Shown here: one piece after another, positions 26,082-34,944 of the stretch | How positions within the stretch are numbered: position 1 is the first letter of the stretch | How the letters are laid out: every line of letters starts with the position of its first letter | Assembly: GCF_001279525.1 (NCBI RefSeq) | Contig: NZ_LGDY01000091.1 | Span: 310,001-374,000 of the forward strand | DNA length: 64,000 nt | Source of the DNA: Nocardia sp. NRRL S-836 | Lineage (GTDB): Bacteria; Actinomycetota; Actinomycetes; Mycobacteriales; Pseudonocardiaceae | Direction of reading: 5' to 3' | The notes under the pieces: model-generated | Told to the model about the DNA's origin: nothing | The model's database searches: none | What the model saw: only the letters and a program-made list of their open reading frames with translations | Made by a program: the position numbers and the translations under genes

Positions 26082-26897
26082 ATGGATGGCGAACTGGGCG
26101 AGTTCCTGCGGGCCCGTCGTGCCGCGCTCGACCCGGCCGCGGCGGGGTTCCCCGACGACGGCCGGCTGCGCCGGGTGCCCGGCCTGCGCCGCGAGGAGCT
26201 GGCCCAGCTCGCGCACGTGAGCGTCGACTACGTCGTGCGCCTGGAGCAGGGCAGGACGAACCGGGTCTCGCGGCCGGTGCTCGACGCGCTGGCCGACGCG
26301 TTGCGGCTCGCGGCGGACGAGCGGGCCTACCTGTTCACGGTGGCCGACGTCGCTCCCGCGCCCGCACCCCGCCCGGCCCGCCCCGAGGTCGCCCGGCAGC
26401 TGCGGCAGTTGCTGGACTCGATGTCCGACGTGCCCGCGCTGGTGCTCAACCGGCGGCTGGACGTGCTGGCGTGGAACGCGGGCGCGGTGGCGTTGCTGAC
26501 CGACTTCGGCGCGCTGCCGCCCGCCGAGCGCAACCTGGTCCGGCTGACGTTCCTCGACCCGGACTACCGCGCGCTGTACGGGGACTGGGCCCGTTCCGCG
26601 CGGGAATGCGTCGCGGTGCTGCGGATGGAGGCCGGCCGGCACCCCGGCGACCAGGCGCTCAGCGCACTGGTGGGGGAGCTGAGCGTGCGGGACGCGGACT
26701 TCCGCACGTGGTGGGCGAGCCACCGGGTGCGCGGGCCGCGCCAGCTCGTGAAGACCTACCACCACCCGGTCGTGGGCACGCTGGAGCTGGACGTGCAGCA
26801 GTTCTCCGTCGACACGCACCCCGACCAGGAGCTCGTCGTCTACACCGCGGCCGCCGGCAGCCCGTCCGAAAAAGCGCTGCGCACGCTCATAGGCTGA
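26082..26897 (+). CDS. XRE-family regulator with MmyB-like ligand-binding domain
   Basis: 271-residue regulator. N-terminal HTH near residues 20-75 (RREELAQLAHVSVDYVVRLEQGR) and a C-terminal MmyB-like domain (LDVLAWNAGAVALLTDFG, then RLTFLDPDYRALYGDW) that binds small hydrophobic ligands in its family. It diverges from the alpha/beta hydrolase and precedes the SDR/NTF2-like pair. This is the arrangement usual for MmyB-type repressors of short oxidoreductase operons. Confidence 0.9.
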   Translation: MDGELGEFLRARRAALDPAAAGFPDDGRLRRVPGLRREELAQLAHVSVDYVVRLEQGRTNRVSRPVLDALADALRLAADERAYLFTVADVAPAPAPRPARPEVARQLRQLLDSMSDVPALVLNRRLDVLAWNAGAVALLTDFGALPPAERNLVRLTFLDPDYRALYGDWARSARECVAVLRMEAGRHPGDQALSALVGELSVRDADFRTWWASHRVRGPRQLVKTYHHPVVGTLELDVQQFSVDTHPDQELVVYTAAAGSPSEKALRTLIG

Positions 26898-27006
26898 GCC
26901 TCCCACAAGGGAGAGAACAGGTCGCACCGACCCGAAATGACTTCCGCGAACCCGCTGTTGTGCCAGTCAGCTCCACTTCCACATCCGCTTCGAAAGGGCG
27001 AGGAAA

Positions 27007-27708
27007 ATGACCGGCAAGGTAGCAGTCGTCACGGGCGCTTCCCAGGGAATCGGTGCGGCTCTCGTGCCCGCGTACCGCAAGCTCGGCTATTCGGTGGTCG
27101 CGGTGTCGCGGTCCATCGAGGCCTCGGACGACCCCGAGGTGCTCGCCGTCCGCGCCGACCTGTCGGTGCCCGGTGAGGGTGCGCGGGTCGTCGCCGAGGC
27201 GCTGACGCGGTTCGGCCGGATCGACACGCTCGTGAACAACGCGGGCATCTTCGTGGCCAAGCCGTTCACCGAGTACACCGACGAGGACTACGACGCCGTG
27301 CTCGGCACGAACCTGCGCGGGTTCTTCGACATCACGCGCAGCGCCGTGGCCGCCATGGAGACCGGCGGCGGGCACGTGGTCAACGTGTCGACCAGCCTGG
27401 TCGACCACGCGCTTTCCGCTGTGCCGTCGGCACTCGCGTCGCTGACCAAGGGCGGTGTCAACGCCGTCACGAGGTCGCTCGCCGTCGAGTACGCGACCCG
27501 CGGCATCCGCTTCAACGCCATCGCGCTCGGCATCATCCGCACGCCGATGCACGCCCCGGAGACCCACGAGGCATTGGCCTCGCTGCACCCGGTCAAGCGG
27601 CTCGGCGAGATCTCCGAGGTCGTGGACGCGGTCCTCTTCCTCGAACAGGCCGGCTTCGTGACGGGCGAGGTCCTGCACGTCGACGGCGGCCAGAGCGCGG
27701 GGCACTGA
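27007..27708 (+). CDS. SDR-family protein lacking the catalytic Tyr
   Basis: 233-residue short-chain dehydrogenase fold. Cofactor motif TGASQGIG at residues 9-16, NNAG near 80, Ser in NVSTSLVD and Lys in SLTKGG are present, but the YxxxK tyrosine is replaced by Ala (ALASLTK). Catalysis by the classical mechanism is therefore doubtful; relatives with the same ALASLTK stretch are common in bacteria. It is followed 1 nt later by an NTF2-like gene, so the two form an operon. Strong AAGGGCGAGG Shine-Dalgarno. Confidence 0.88.
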   Translation: MTGKVAVVTGASQGIGAALVPAYRKLGYSVVAVSRSIEASDDPEVLAVRADLSVPGEGARVVAEALTRFGRIDTLVNNAGIFVAKPFTEYTDEDYDAVLGTNLRGFFDITRSAVAAMETGGGHVVNVSTSLVDHALSAVPSALASLTKGGVNAVTRSLAVEYATRGIRFNAIALGIIRTPMHAPETHEALASLHPVKRLGEISEVVDAVLFLEQAGFVTGEVLHVDGGQSAGH

Positions 27709-27709
27709 C

Positions 27710-28045
27710 ATGGGCGTCCAGGACGTCATGGGCCGGTGGAAGGCCGCCGTGGACGCGCACGAACCCGAGCGCGTGGCGGCACTGTTCACCGAGGACGCGA
27801 TTTTCCAGGGGCTCAAGCCCTACGGTGTCGGCAGAGAGGCGATCGCCGCCTACTACGATTCTCAGCCCACCGGGTTGAAAGCGGAGTACGAGGTGCTCGA
27901 AACCCGGAAATTGGCCGATGATCTGGAGCTCGGCTATTTCACCGTCGACTTCTCGTTCACCGACCGGCCGACGATCACCGTCACCCTGGCCGTGCTGGTG
28001 CAGGGAGACCTGATCACGCACTACCAGGTCTCCCTGCTGCCCTAA
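27710..28045 (+). CDS. SnoaL/NTF2-like (SgcJ/EcaC-type) protein
   Basis: 111-residue cone-shaped alpha+beta barrel protein of the NTF2 superfamily: MGRWKAAVDAHEPERVAALFTEDA is the standard start of the fold. Proteins of this type bind or isomerise small hydrophobic molecules. Its position directly after the SDR suggests a shared substrate. It converges on the GH65 gene with a 4-nt overlap. Confidence 0.85.
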   Translation: MGVQDVMGRWKAAVDAHEPERVAALFTEDAIFQGLKPYGVGREAIAAYYDSQPTGLKAEYEVLETRKLADDLELGYFTVDFSFTDRPTITVTLAVLVQGDLITHYQVSLLP

Positions 28046-30390
28046 CGCCGCAGCCCCGGCTGTCCGGGAGCCGCCCTGCGCGGCTCCCGGCCGTACGGGG
28101 CCGGCGGCCGTTCCAGCTCCGGGACCGGCGGGAGCGGCATGGTCACCGGGCTGCCCGCGGTGATCGTGATCGTCTCCCCGTGGTGCTTCGTCGTGAGCTC
28201 GGTGCCGTCGACGATCCGGTAGGTGGCCTCGGTCTCGCACACCTCGACGCCGATCCTGGTGCCCCGGAACGACATCCGGAACGAGTACCGGCTCAGCGCG
28301 CTGGGCATCCGCGGCGCGAACGTCAGCTCGCCGCCGTGGTCGCGCATGCCGCCGAACCCGGCCACCAGCGCCGTCCACGCACCGGCCAGCGAGGCCATGT
28401 GCAGTCCGTTGTGGACGTTGTCGTGCAGGTCGTGCAGGTCGGTGAACGCGGCCTCGACCAGGTAGTCGAACGCCAGGTCCAGGTGCCCGACCTCGGCCGC
28501 CAGCACCGCCTGCGTGCCCGCCGACAGCGACGAGTCCCGCACCGTCCGCGCCTCGTAGTAGGCGAAGTTGCGGGCCTTCTCCTGCGCGGTGAACGCGTCA
28601 CCGCGCAGGTGCATCGCCAGCACCAGGTCCGCCTGCTTCACCACCTGCTTGCGGTACAGGTCGAAGTACGGGTAGTGCAGCAGCAGCGGGTACTTCTCCT
28701 CCGGCGTGTGCTCGAAGTCCCACTCCGCGTGCTTGGTGAAGTTGTCCGCCTGCGGGTGGACCTGGAGCATCTCGTCGTAGGGGATGGCCATCTTGTCGGC
28801 GGCCCTGCGCCACTCGGCGATCTCCTCGTCGCTCGCCCCCGCCTTGCCGGGGTGGCGTTCGGCGGCGTCGGCGGCGGCCCGCAGGTTCTGCTGGGCGATC
28901 AGGTTGGTGTAGACGTTGTTGTCCACGATCGCCGAGTACTCGTCAGGCCCGGTGACGCCGTCGATGCGGAACCCGTCGTGCGGGTCGTGGTGGCCCAGCG
29001 AGCACCACAGCCGTGCGGTCTCGGTGAGGATCTCCACGGCCTCGTCGCGGTCGAAGTCCTCGTCACCGGTGGCGTTGAGGTACTGCTGGGTGGCGTAGGC
29101 GACGTCGCCGGACACGTGGAACGCGGCCGTGCCCGCCGGCCAGTACGCGCTGCACTCGGCACCGTTGATCGAACGCCACGGGAACGCGGCGCCCTCGAGC
29201 CCCAGCACCTTCGCCCGGTCGCGGGCCTTGTCCAGGGTGGAGTGCCGCCACCGCAGCGCGTCGCGGGCCGCGTCGGGCACCGTGTAGGTGAGCACCGGCA
29301 GCACGAACGTCTCGGTGTCCCAGAACGCGTGACCGTCGTAGCCGGGACCGGTCAGGCCCTTGCCGGGGATCGCGCGGGTCTCCCCGCGGGCACCGGCCTG
29401 CAGGATGTGGAACAGCGAGAACCTGATCGCCTGCTGGAGCTCGTCGTCACCGTCGAGCTCGATGTCGGCGACCTCCCAGAAGTCGTCCAGGAACGCCTTC
29501 TGCTCGGCCATCAGCCCGTCCCAGCCGGTCTGCAGCGCCCCCGCCAGCGCCGCCTCGACCTGCGCGCGCAGCGAGGGCGTGGACCGTTGCGCCGACCAGC
29601 CGTAGCCCAGGTACTTCGTGAGCTTGAGGCTGCTGCCGCCCGCCACGTCGGCCGCGACCGTGAACCGCGCGAGGTCGGCCTCTGCGCGGATGTCGGTGCG
29701 CGGCTCGGCACCACCCGCGTCGACCTCGTGGTCCATCGCCGCGGCCATCCGCAGCCCGGACACCCTGGTGTGGTGGCACAGCACGGCCCTGGCCTTCTCG
29801 GCCATCGTGAAGTCGCTGACCAGCGGCGAGTTCAGCGCGGCGGCGACCCGCGGGTCGTTGGTGCGCTTCTCGATCGGCTCGTTGGCGAGCAGGTCGGACT
29901 GGACGACGAGCTGCACGTCGTCCATCGGCTCGACCTCGTAGCGGATCGCGGCCACCGCGCGCTGTGTGAACGACACGAGCCGTTCGCTGCGCACCAGCAC
30001 CCGGCGTCCGGTCGGCGACTCCCACAGCGTGCGGCGGCGCAGCGTGCCCGTGCGGAAGTCCAGCGTGCGGTCGTGCTCGACGGCGTTGCCGTAGCGCATG
30101 TCCAGCGGCTCGTCCTCGACCAGCAACCGGATGATCTTGCCGTCGGTGACGTTGACGACCGTCTGACCCGCCTCGGGGTAGCCGTAGCCGCCCTCGCCGT
30201 AGGGCAGCGGGTGCTCTTCGTAGAAACCGTTGAGGTACGTGCCGGGCAGGCCGCGTGGCTCGCCCTCGTCCAGCGAGCCGCGGAAGCCGATGTGGCCGTT
30301 GGCGAGGGCGAACGTCGACTCGGTCCGCTGCAGCTGGTCGACCGCGAGGCCCTGCCAGCGCAACTGCCACGGCTCGATCGCGTAGCTCAT
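28042..30390 (-). CDS. GH65 glycoside hydrolase/phosphorylase (maltose/trehalose/kojibiose type)
   Basis: 782-residue family-65 enzyme, normal length. N-terminal beta-sandwich (about 1-280), linker, (alpha/alpha)6 barrel and C-terminal sheet. The catalytic acid Glu lies in VTGPDEYSA; the aromatic substrate-binding segment HAFWDTETF is near residue 352. It should phosphorolyse an alpha-linked disaccharide to glucose and beta-glucose-1-phosphate. The beta-phosphoglucomutase encoded immediately upstream, overlapping by 4 nt, would feed that product into glycolysis, which supports phosphorylase over hydrolase activity. Confidence 0.93.
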   Translation of the reverse strand: MSYAIEPWQLRWQGLAVDQLQRTESTFALANGHIGFRGSLDEGEPRGLPGTYLNGFYEEHPLPYGEGGYGYPEAGQTVVNVTDGKIIRLLVEDEPLDMRYGNAVEHDRTLDFRTGTLRRRTLWESPTGRRVLVRSERLVSFTQRAVAAIRYEVEPMDDVQLVVQSDLLANEPIEKRTNDPRVAAALNSPLVSDFTMAEKARAVLCHHTRVSGLRMAAAMDHEVDAGGAEPRTDIRAEADLARFTVAADVAGGSSLKLTKYLGYGWSAQRSTPSLRAQVEAALAGALQTGWDGLMAEQKAFLDDFWEVADIELDGDDELQQAIRFSLFHILQAGARGETRAIPGKGLTGPGYDGHAFWDTETFVLPVLTYTVPDAARDALRWRHSTLDKARDRAKVLGLEGAAFPWRSINGAECSAYWPAGTAAFHVSGDVAYATQQYLNATGDEDFDRDEAVEILTETARLWCSLGHHDPHDGFRIDGVTGPDEYSAIVDNNVYTNLIAQQNLRAAADAAERHPGKAGASDEEIAEWRRAADKMAIPYDEMLQVHPQADNFTKHAEWDFEHTPEEKYPLLLHYPYFDLYRKQVVKQADLVLAMHLRGDAFTAQEKARNFAYYEARTVRDSSLSAGTQAVLAAEVGHLDLAFDYLVEAAFTDLHDLHDNVHNGLHMASLAGAWTALVAGFGGMRDHGGELTFAPRMPSALSRYSFRMSFRGTRIGVEVCETEATYRIVDGTELTTKHHGETITITAGSPVTMPLPPVPELERPPAPYGREPRRAAPGQPGLRR

Positions 30391-31064
30391 GACAGCAGCT
30401 CGTCGAGCTCGTCGACCACCTGGTCGGCGCCGCCGGCCCGCAACGCCTCGCGCTGGTTGCCGCGGTCGACACCGACGACGAACCCGAACCCGCCCTTGCG
30501 CCCGGCCGCGACGCCCGCGAGCGCGTCCTCGAACACGGCAGCGTGCTCCGGCGGTGTCTTCAGCCTGCGCGCGCCCTCGATGAACGAGTCCGGCTCCGGT
30601 TTGCCGTGCAGGTTGTCGGCCGCGATGACGTTGCCGTCCACCAGCGCGTCCACGTAGTCCAGCAGGTTGCCCGCGCGCAGCACGCGCATGGCGTTGGCCG
30701 ACGACGTGACGACGCCGATGGGCATGCCCGCCTCCCGCGCGGCCTGCAGGTAGCGGACCGAGGCGGGGTAGGGCGTGATGCCCTCCTCGTCGATGATGTG
30801 GTTCACCAGGTCGTTCTTGCGGTCGCCGATGCGGCGGACCTCCTCCTCCGGCGGCGTGAGCCCGCGCGAGGCGAGGAAGCTCCGGACGCCGTCGTAGCGC
30901 GGTTTGCCGTCCACGTAGGACAGGTAGTCCTGCTCGCTGAACGGTTGACCCATGTCCTCGAAGGTCTGCCGCCACGCCTTGCGGTGCAGGACCGCGGTGC
31001 TCGTGAGCACGCCGTCGAGGTCGAACAGCAACGCCGTGATCTTCTCCGGGATGCCGAGGCTCAT
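30387..31064 (-). CDS. Beta-phosphoglucomutase-like HAD hydrolase
   Basis: 225-residue HAD protein: nucleophile motif LLFDLDGVLTSTA, Thr/Ser motif VVTSSANA, Lys in GKPEPDSF and acidic motif VFEDALAG. The cap domain and length match beta-phosphoglucomutases that act with GH65 phosphorylases. It could also act as a trehalose/maltose-phosphate phosphatase, less likely. ATG 31064 preferred over 31079 because the conserved core starts shortly after. Stop overlaps the GH65 ATG. Confidence 0.92.
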   Translation of the reverse strand: MSLGIPEKITALLFDLDGVLTSTAVLHRKAWRQTFEDMGQPFSEQDYLSYVDGKPRYDGVRSFLASRGLTPPEEEVRRIGDRKNDLVNHIIDEEGITPYPASVRYLQAAREAGMPIGVVTSSANAMRVLRAGNLLDYVDALVDGNVIAADNLHGKPEPDSFIEGARRLKTPPEHAAVFEDALAGVAAGRKGGFGFVVGVDRGNQREALRAGGADQVVDELDELLS

Positions 31065-31071
31065 GCTGCGA

Positions 31072-31296
31072 TCATGCACCCGTCTCGTCGTTCTCGCGCC
31101 GTTCTTCCTTGAGCCGTTCCTCGAGGGGACGCGGGTGGGCCTGCTCGTACTCGGTCATCCCGTACTTGTCCGCCCCGGCCCAGTCCTCCGGCGGGTCCAT
31201 GCCCTCCTCGAGCGGGTCCTTCTTGAGGTTGTCCTCGTCGAGGGCCTCGAAGTCGTCGTTGTCCGCCGGCGCGTAACCGCCCCTGTCTTCACTCAT
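31072..31296 (-). CDS. Small acidic protein, DUF5709-like
   Basis: 74-residue very acidic soluble protein. The order LDEDNLKKDPLEEG, then PPEDW, GMTEYEQ and LEERLKEER resembles the DUF5709 layout of actinobacteria, but the match is from memory. ATG 31296; the frame is open further upstream without a good Shine-Dalgarno. Lies 7 nt before the beta-phosphoglucomutase gene and 25 nt after the VIT gene, so is probably co-transcribed with both. Function unknown. Confidence 0.65.
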   Translation of the reverse strand: MSEDRGGYAPADNDDFEALDEDNLKKDPLEEGMDPPEDWAGADKYGMTEYEQAHPRPLEERLKEERRENDETGA

Positions 31297-31321
31297 GCCG
31301 GTCCTTGTACCCGCATTCGGC

Positions 31322-32023
31322 TCATCCGATGCTTTGCCCGACGAGCGATCCGATGGCGTAGGTGACACCCATCGCGATCAGGCCGCCCACGACGTTGCGC
31401 AGGACGGCTCGTTGCTTCGGCGCGTTGCTGAGCCGTGCGCTGAAGTACCCGGTCAGGGCGAGGGTCACTATCGCGGCGACGACCGTGACGGGCACGCGCA
31501 GGGACGGCGGGGTGGTCGCGATGGCGATGAGGGGCAGCAGCGCGCCGATCGTGAAGCTCACGAAGCTGGCGATGGCGGCGCCCCACGGGTTGGTGAGCTC
31601 GTCCGGGTCGAGCTTGAGCTCGGCCTCGGCGTGGGCGGCCAGCGCGTCGTGCTCGGTGAGCTGCACGGCCACCTCCCGCGCCGTCTCGGCGTCCAGCCCC
31701 TTGCCCTGGTAGATGTCGGCGAGCTCCTTGAGCTCCTCGTCGGGCATCTCCCTGAGCTCGCGCTTCTCCTGCGCGATCAACGCCCGTTCGGCGTCGCGCT
31801 GGCTGCTGACCGACACGTACTCGCCGCTGGCCATCGACATCGCACCGGCGAAGAGCCCCGCCAGGCCCGCGACCAGGATCTGCACCCGGTCCGTGGTCGC
31901 ACCGGCGACACCCACCACGAGGCTGGCGGTGGACACGATGCCGTCGTTCGCACCCAGGACCCCCGCACGCAGCCAGTTGATCCGGTCGCCGCTGACCTCG
32001 TCGTGAGGCTCGTGATGCGTCAT
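31322..32023 (-). CDS. VIT1/CCC1-family transporter
   Basis: 233-residue membrane protein of the Fe/Mn vacuolar-transporter-like family. The typical first helix with LRAGVLGANDGIVSTASLVVGVAGA is intact, with two helices at each end separated by a charged cytoplasmic domain (SSQRDAERALIAQEKRELREMP). In eukaryotes these move iron or manganese out of the cytosol; bacterial members are presumed metal exporters. First gene of a leftward four-gene run with the GH65 genes. Confidence 0.9.
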   Translation of the reverse strand: MTHHEPHDEVSGDRINWLRAGVLGANDGIVSTASLVVGVAGATTDRVQILVAGLAGLFAGAMSMASGEYVSVSSQRDAERALIAQEKRELREMPDEELKELADIYQGKGLDAETAREVAVQLTEHDALAAHAEAELKLDPDELTNPWGAAIASFVSFTIGALLPLIAIATTPPSLRVPVTVVAAIVTLALTGYFSARLSNAPKQRAVLRNVVGGLIAMGVTYAIGSLVGQSIG

Positions 32024-32166
32024 CCCGGCAGGCTATCGCGCACTGTTCAGGCGTGCTAAGCCCGGTGTTTACCCAGGTCAGCCGGTTGGACGTCGTTTTT
32101 TGTCAGACCCCGGTGGCACACTGTCGAACAGATGTTCGTCACGGTGCTTTCAGGAGGTCAGTCCAG

Positions 32167-32811
32167 ATGCAGATCGAGCCCCGCCGCTGGCCCGGCCGCG
32201 TGGTCCCCGCCACCGACGCCGACGTGGCCACCGCCGTCGAGTCGCTGTGCGTGCGCGCCTCCTGGCCCGACGCGAACCGGCACTGGATCCGCCGCACCCT
32301 CGAACCCTGGTTCGCCGCCGGCTGGTCCGTCGACGCCGTGCTGACCGCCATCGACACCCACCCCGACGGCACCCGCCAGGGCCGCCCCCGCTCCCGCTCG
32401 CAGGTCGCGCACGAGTTCCTGCGCGCCCGCCTGCGCTCCTGGACAGCCGACGGCACCCTGGCCCGCCCCCCGTTACCCGGCATGACGCTCGGCGAGTGGT
32501 TCCGGGTGAACCGCCGCAACGCGGTGCTGAACACCCCGCGCCGCTCCGCGGGCCTGGGCTCGGAGGGCGAACGCGCCCGCGCCGCCTCCCGCGCACTGGC
32601 CCACCGGCGTGACCCGGTCGAACGCAGCCGGGAGAAGGGCCGCCGCCGGCAGGAGTCGCTGGACAGCCTGCTCGTGCCGGGGGTGCAGGCGCCGAGCTTC
32701 GCCGACTCGTGGCGGCTGGTCGCCGACCTGGTGCCGGTGCAGCGGGTGTGTTCGGCGTGCGGTCACGTGCGGAAGGAGGCGCAGCGCCCGGCGGCTGAGC
32801 GGGTGGCTTAG
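32167..32811 (+). CDS. Hypothetical basic protein with C-terminal CxxC
   Basis: I do not recognise this 214-residue protein. It is Arg-rich, has repeated Trp residues (RRWPGR, RASWPD, RHWIRR, EPWFAAGW, GEWFRVN) and ends in a single CSACGHVRK motif that could be half of a zinc site. No signal peptide or membrane helix. The start ATG 32167 follows AGGAGG by 9 nt, and the gene is isolated, with a repeat-rich region after it. A nucleic-acid-binding role is conceivable but unproven. Confidence 0.7.
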   Translation: MQIEPRRWPGRVVPATDADVATAVESLCVRASWPDANRHWIRRTLEPWFAAGWSVDAVLTAIDTHPDGTRQGRPRSRSQVAHEFLRARLRSWTADGTLARPPLPGMTLGEWFRVNRRNAVLNTPRRSAGLGSEGERARAASRALAHRRDPVERSREKGRRRQESLDSLLVPGVQAPSFADSWRLVADLVPVQRVCSACGHVRKEAQRPAAERVA

Positions 32812-32843
32812 GGGGCAGCGGGGCGTTCGGTGACCGGGGCGCC

Positions 32844-32994
32844 TGGTTCGGGACGCGTGGTTCGGATGTCTGGTTCGGGATGTCTGGTTCGGGCGGTGGT
32901 GAGGCCCAGGCGGTGGTGAGGCCTTGGCGGTGAGCGAACCGGCGGTGGTAAGGCCGGGCGGTGGCGAACCGGCGGTAGGCGAACCGGCGGCGGA
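32844..32994. repeat. Short degenerate direct repeats
   Basis: Four copies of a 13-14-bp unit TGGTTCGGGATGTC (32844-32893) pass into several copies of GGCGGTGGTGAGGCC- and GCGAACCGGCGGT-like units up to 32994. No gene is seen in the rest of the 438-bp gap (32812-33249). Confidence 0.6.
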
Positions 32995-33249
32995 TGACGG
33001 TCTGGCCGATGCGACTCGGTGAGCGGGCCGGCCCCGGACCCTTTGATGGTGCGGCAGGTCGGCCGATGTGTCCCACGCGTCCGGCTCACGTCGATCGACT
33101 CGCGGAGGTTCCGGCCGTGCCGTGCGTCACCTGGCCTTTCTCAAGGCTTCTACCTGCGCTTTTCCGCCGTCACCCGGTCGGTGAGGGTTGAGACCGGCAC
33201 CCATCGGGAACACGGGGCGCGTTCGTTGTTTCCAGACAGAGGGGCCGAG

Positions 33250-33564
33250 ATGCTCGAAGTGACGCCGGTGGCTGCGGAAGTCATCAACGAGCTGACTGCA
33301 CAGTCCAGCACCAACGACGACGTCGGCCTGAGGTTCGCGCTCGCCACCGAGGACAACAGTCAGGCCGCGCTGGAGCTCTCCCTCGCCGAGCCCGTCGACG
33401 GCGACCAGGTCGTCACCGCGGACGCGGGTGCCAAGGTCATCATGGAGCCGGCCGCGGCCGAGTTCCTGGACGACAAGGTCCTCGACGTGCGGCAGGACGA
33501 GGAGGGCAACCCGGCCTTCGCGATCGCCCGTCAGGCACCCGAGGACGGGGTCGCCGGCGAGTGA
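33250..33564 (+). CDS. HesB/IscA-like protein without cysteines
   Basis: 104-residue protein with the A-type Fe-S carrier fold (LEVTPVAAEVINELT, GLRFALA, AAEFLDDKVLDV), but with no cysteine at all, so it cannot bind a cluster in the usual way. This Cys-less HesB-like group is common in actinobacteria and its role is unknown. Acidic, soluble. Isolated gene, followed by two strong hairpins. Confidence 0.8.
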   Translation: MLEVTPVAAEVINELTAQSSTNDDVGLRFALATEDNSQAALELSLAEPVDGDQVVTADAGAKVIMEPAAAEFLDDKVLDVRQDEEGNPAFAIARQAPEDGVAGE

Positions 33565-33579
33565 CCGGCCGACTGCGCG

Positions 33580-33614
33580 AACGGGCCGGGCCTCCAGGAG
33601 CGGCCCGGCCCGTT
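33580..33614 (+). terminator. Terminator after HesB-like gene
   Basis: AACGGGCCGGGCC (33580-33592) pairs perfectly with 33602-33614; 9-nt loop. Lies 15 nt after the stop. Confidence 0.8.
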
Positions 33615-33650
33615 CGACCAGACCCGCGGCACAGGCCCAGGAGAAGACGA

Positions 33651-33688
33651 AACGCCCCTGTCCCCGAAGTGCGGGGGGCAGGGGCGTT
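33651..33688 (-). terminator. Terminator after the first NlpC/P60 gene
   Basis: AACGCCCCTG and CCCCG arms (33651-33666) pair with 33672-33688 around a short loop. On the minus strand it follows the NlpC/P60 stop by about 50 nt and is followed by a pyrimidine-rich TCGTCTTCTCC. Confidence 0.75.
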
Positions 33689-33737
33689 GCGACGAGCGGT
33701 ACAAACCCAGCCGGACGGTGCCGCCGACCGGACGGGG

Positions 33738-34721
33738 TCAGCCCTCGATGCGGCGGATCACGGAGATCGGGCCGATCGAGTTGATGTCGGCGATCTTCAC
33801 CGGCACACCCTCGGTCGAGGCGTGGACGGCGCGTACGTTGTCCACCGCCATGGCCACGTGGGACTGGCTGGAGTAGTAGACGATGATGTCGCCGGCCTTG
33901 ACCTCGGAACGCGAGACCGGGCGGCCCGCAGCGGCCTGGGCGTAGCTGGTGCGGCCGATGGACACACCCGCGTACGCGTAAGCCTTCTGGATCAGCGACG
34001 AGCAGTCCCAGGAGTCCGGGCCGTTGGAGCCGTAGACGTAGGGCTCGCCGCGCTGGGCCAGTGCGAACTCCAGGGCCTTTCCGGCGGTGCCGGCCGGGAC
34101 CAGGATGGTCGACATGTCGCCCTTGTTGCGCAGGGCGGTCTGGGTGGCGGCGTTGAGCTGGTTGTACTGGGCGCGGACCTCGTCGAGCTGCTTCGCGAGC
34201 TCGGTCTTCTTGGCCTCGATCTCGCCGAGCAGCTTCTTCGACGCCTCCGTGGCCTCGTTGGCCTTGCGGGTGGCGGCGTCAGCGGCGTCGACGGCGTCGG
34301 TGAGCTTCTTGAGGGCTTCCGCGTTGTCCGTGGCCAGGATGTTGATGGCCGTCATGCGGTTGAGGAAGTCCTGCTGCGAGTTGCTGACGAGCAGCGCGGA
34401 GAGCTGGTTGAAGCGAGCGCCGCCGAACGAGGCCTCGGTCAGGAGGTCGACCTGGCCGCGAAGGGCTTCTTCTGCCTGCTTGGCGACGGTGAGGTCGCTC
34501 TTCGCCTTGTCCAGCTCACCCTGGCGGGCCTTCAGGTCGTCCTGAGCCTTGAGGTGGTCCTGGTTGAGGCGGGAGGCCTGCTCGGACAGCTCGTTGTACT
34601 TCTTGAGAGCGTCGGCGGCCGAAGGCTGTGCGTTGGCCGGGGCCGTGGGAAGAGCGGCGGCGACGACTGCTGCCGCCACGATCGCTCCACGCACGGTACG
34701 GCGTGAGGGTTGCGACACCAC
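33738..34721 (-). CDS. Secreted NlpC/P60 peptidoglycan hydrolase (RipC-like)
   Basis: 327-residue exported endopeptidase. A Tat/Sec-like signal (SRRTVRGAIVAAAVVAAALP, then ANA) precedes a long coiled coil near residues 45-200 rich in Lys, Ala and Glu, then a C-terminal NlpC/P60 domain with catalytic Cys in WDCSSLIQ and His in SQSHVAMAV. The coiled coil is expected to hold the enzyme inactive until an FtsEX-type partner engages it, as in RipC/PcsB. GTG 34721 is chosen 9 nt after AGGAGG. Paralogue of the next gene. Confidence 0.9.
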   Translation of the reverse strand: MVSQPSRRTVRGAIVAAAVVAAALPTAPANAQPSAADALKKYNELSEQASRLNQDHLKAQDDLKARQGELDKAKSDLTVAKQAEEALRGQVDLLTEASFGGARFNQLSALLVSNSQQDFLNRMTAINILATDNAEALKKLTDAVDAADAATRKANEATEASKKLLGEIEAKKTELAKQLDEVRAQYNQLNAATQTALRNKGDMSTILVPAGTAGKALEFALAQRGEPYVYGSNGPDSWDCSSLIQKAYAYAGVSIGRTSYAQAAAGRPVSRSEVKAGDIIVYYSSQSHVAMAVDNVRAVHASTEGVPVKIADINSIGPISVIRRIEG

Positions 34722-34836
34722 GTCGCGGGTCCTCCTTTGTCCTGGCAGCCACCACACTGAGAACTACTGCGTGTGAGGCGGCAACCTTGGCGTGTGCCCC
34801 GAGTGGGTTAACTGCTGGGCCGAAGGTCTCGGACAG

Positions 34837-34850
34837 GTTACGGAATGACC
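34837..34850 (-). promoter_or_regulatory. Possible MtrA-type direct repeat upstream of NlpC gene
   Basis: On the minus strand GTCATTCCGTAACC contains two GTMAY half-sites 8 nt apart, similar in style to MtrA sites that control peptidoglycan-hydrolase genes in actinobacteria. About 115 nt upstream of the GTG. Weak, position-based suggestion. Confidence 0.25.
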
Positions 34851-34944
34851 TTGTTCACGTCTACCACCGGAGCCCCACCAGTTCACCGATCAGCACGCTC
34901 TCACAGCCGTCTACGTCGGTTTATCGCGGGGTGGGAGAGACGCG

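Noticed and set aside
34722..34944. ydaO-type c-di-AMP riboswitch before the first NlpC/P60 gene
   Set aside because: Actinobacterial NlpC genes often have one, but I could not find its conserved core in the 223-bp leader. An Infernal search with the Rfam ydaO model would decide.
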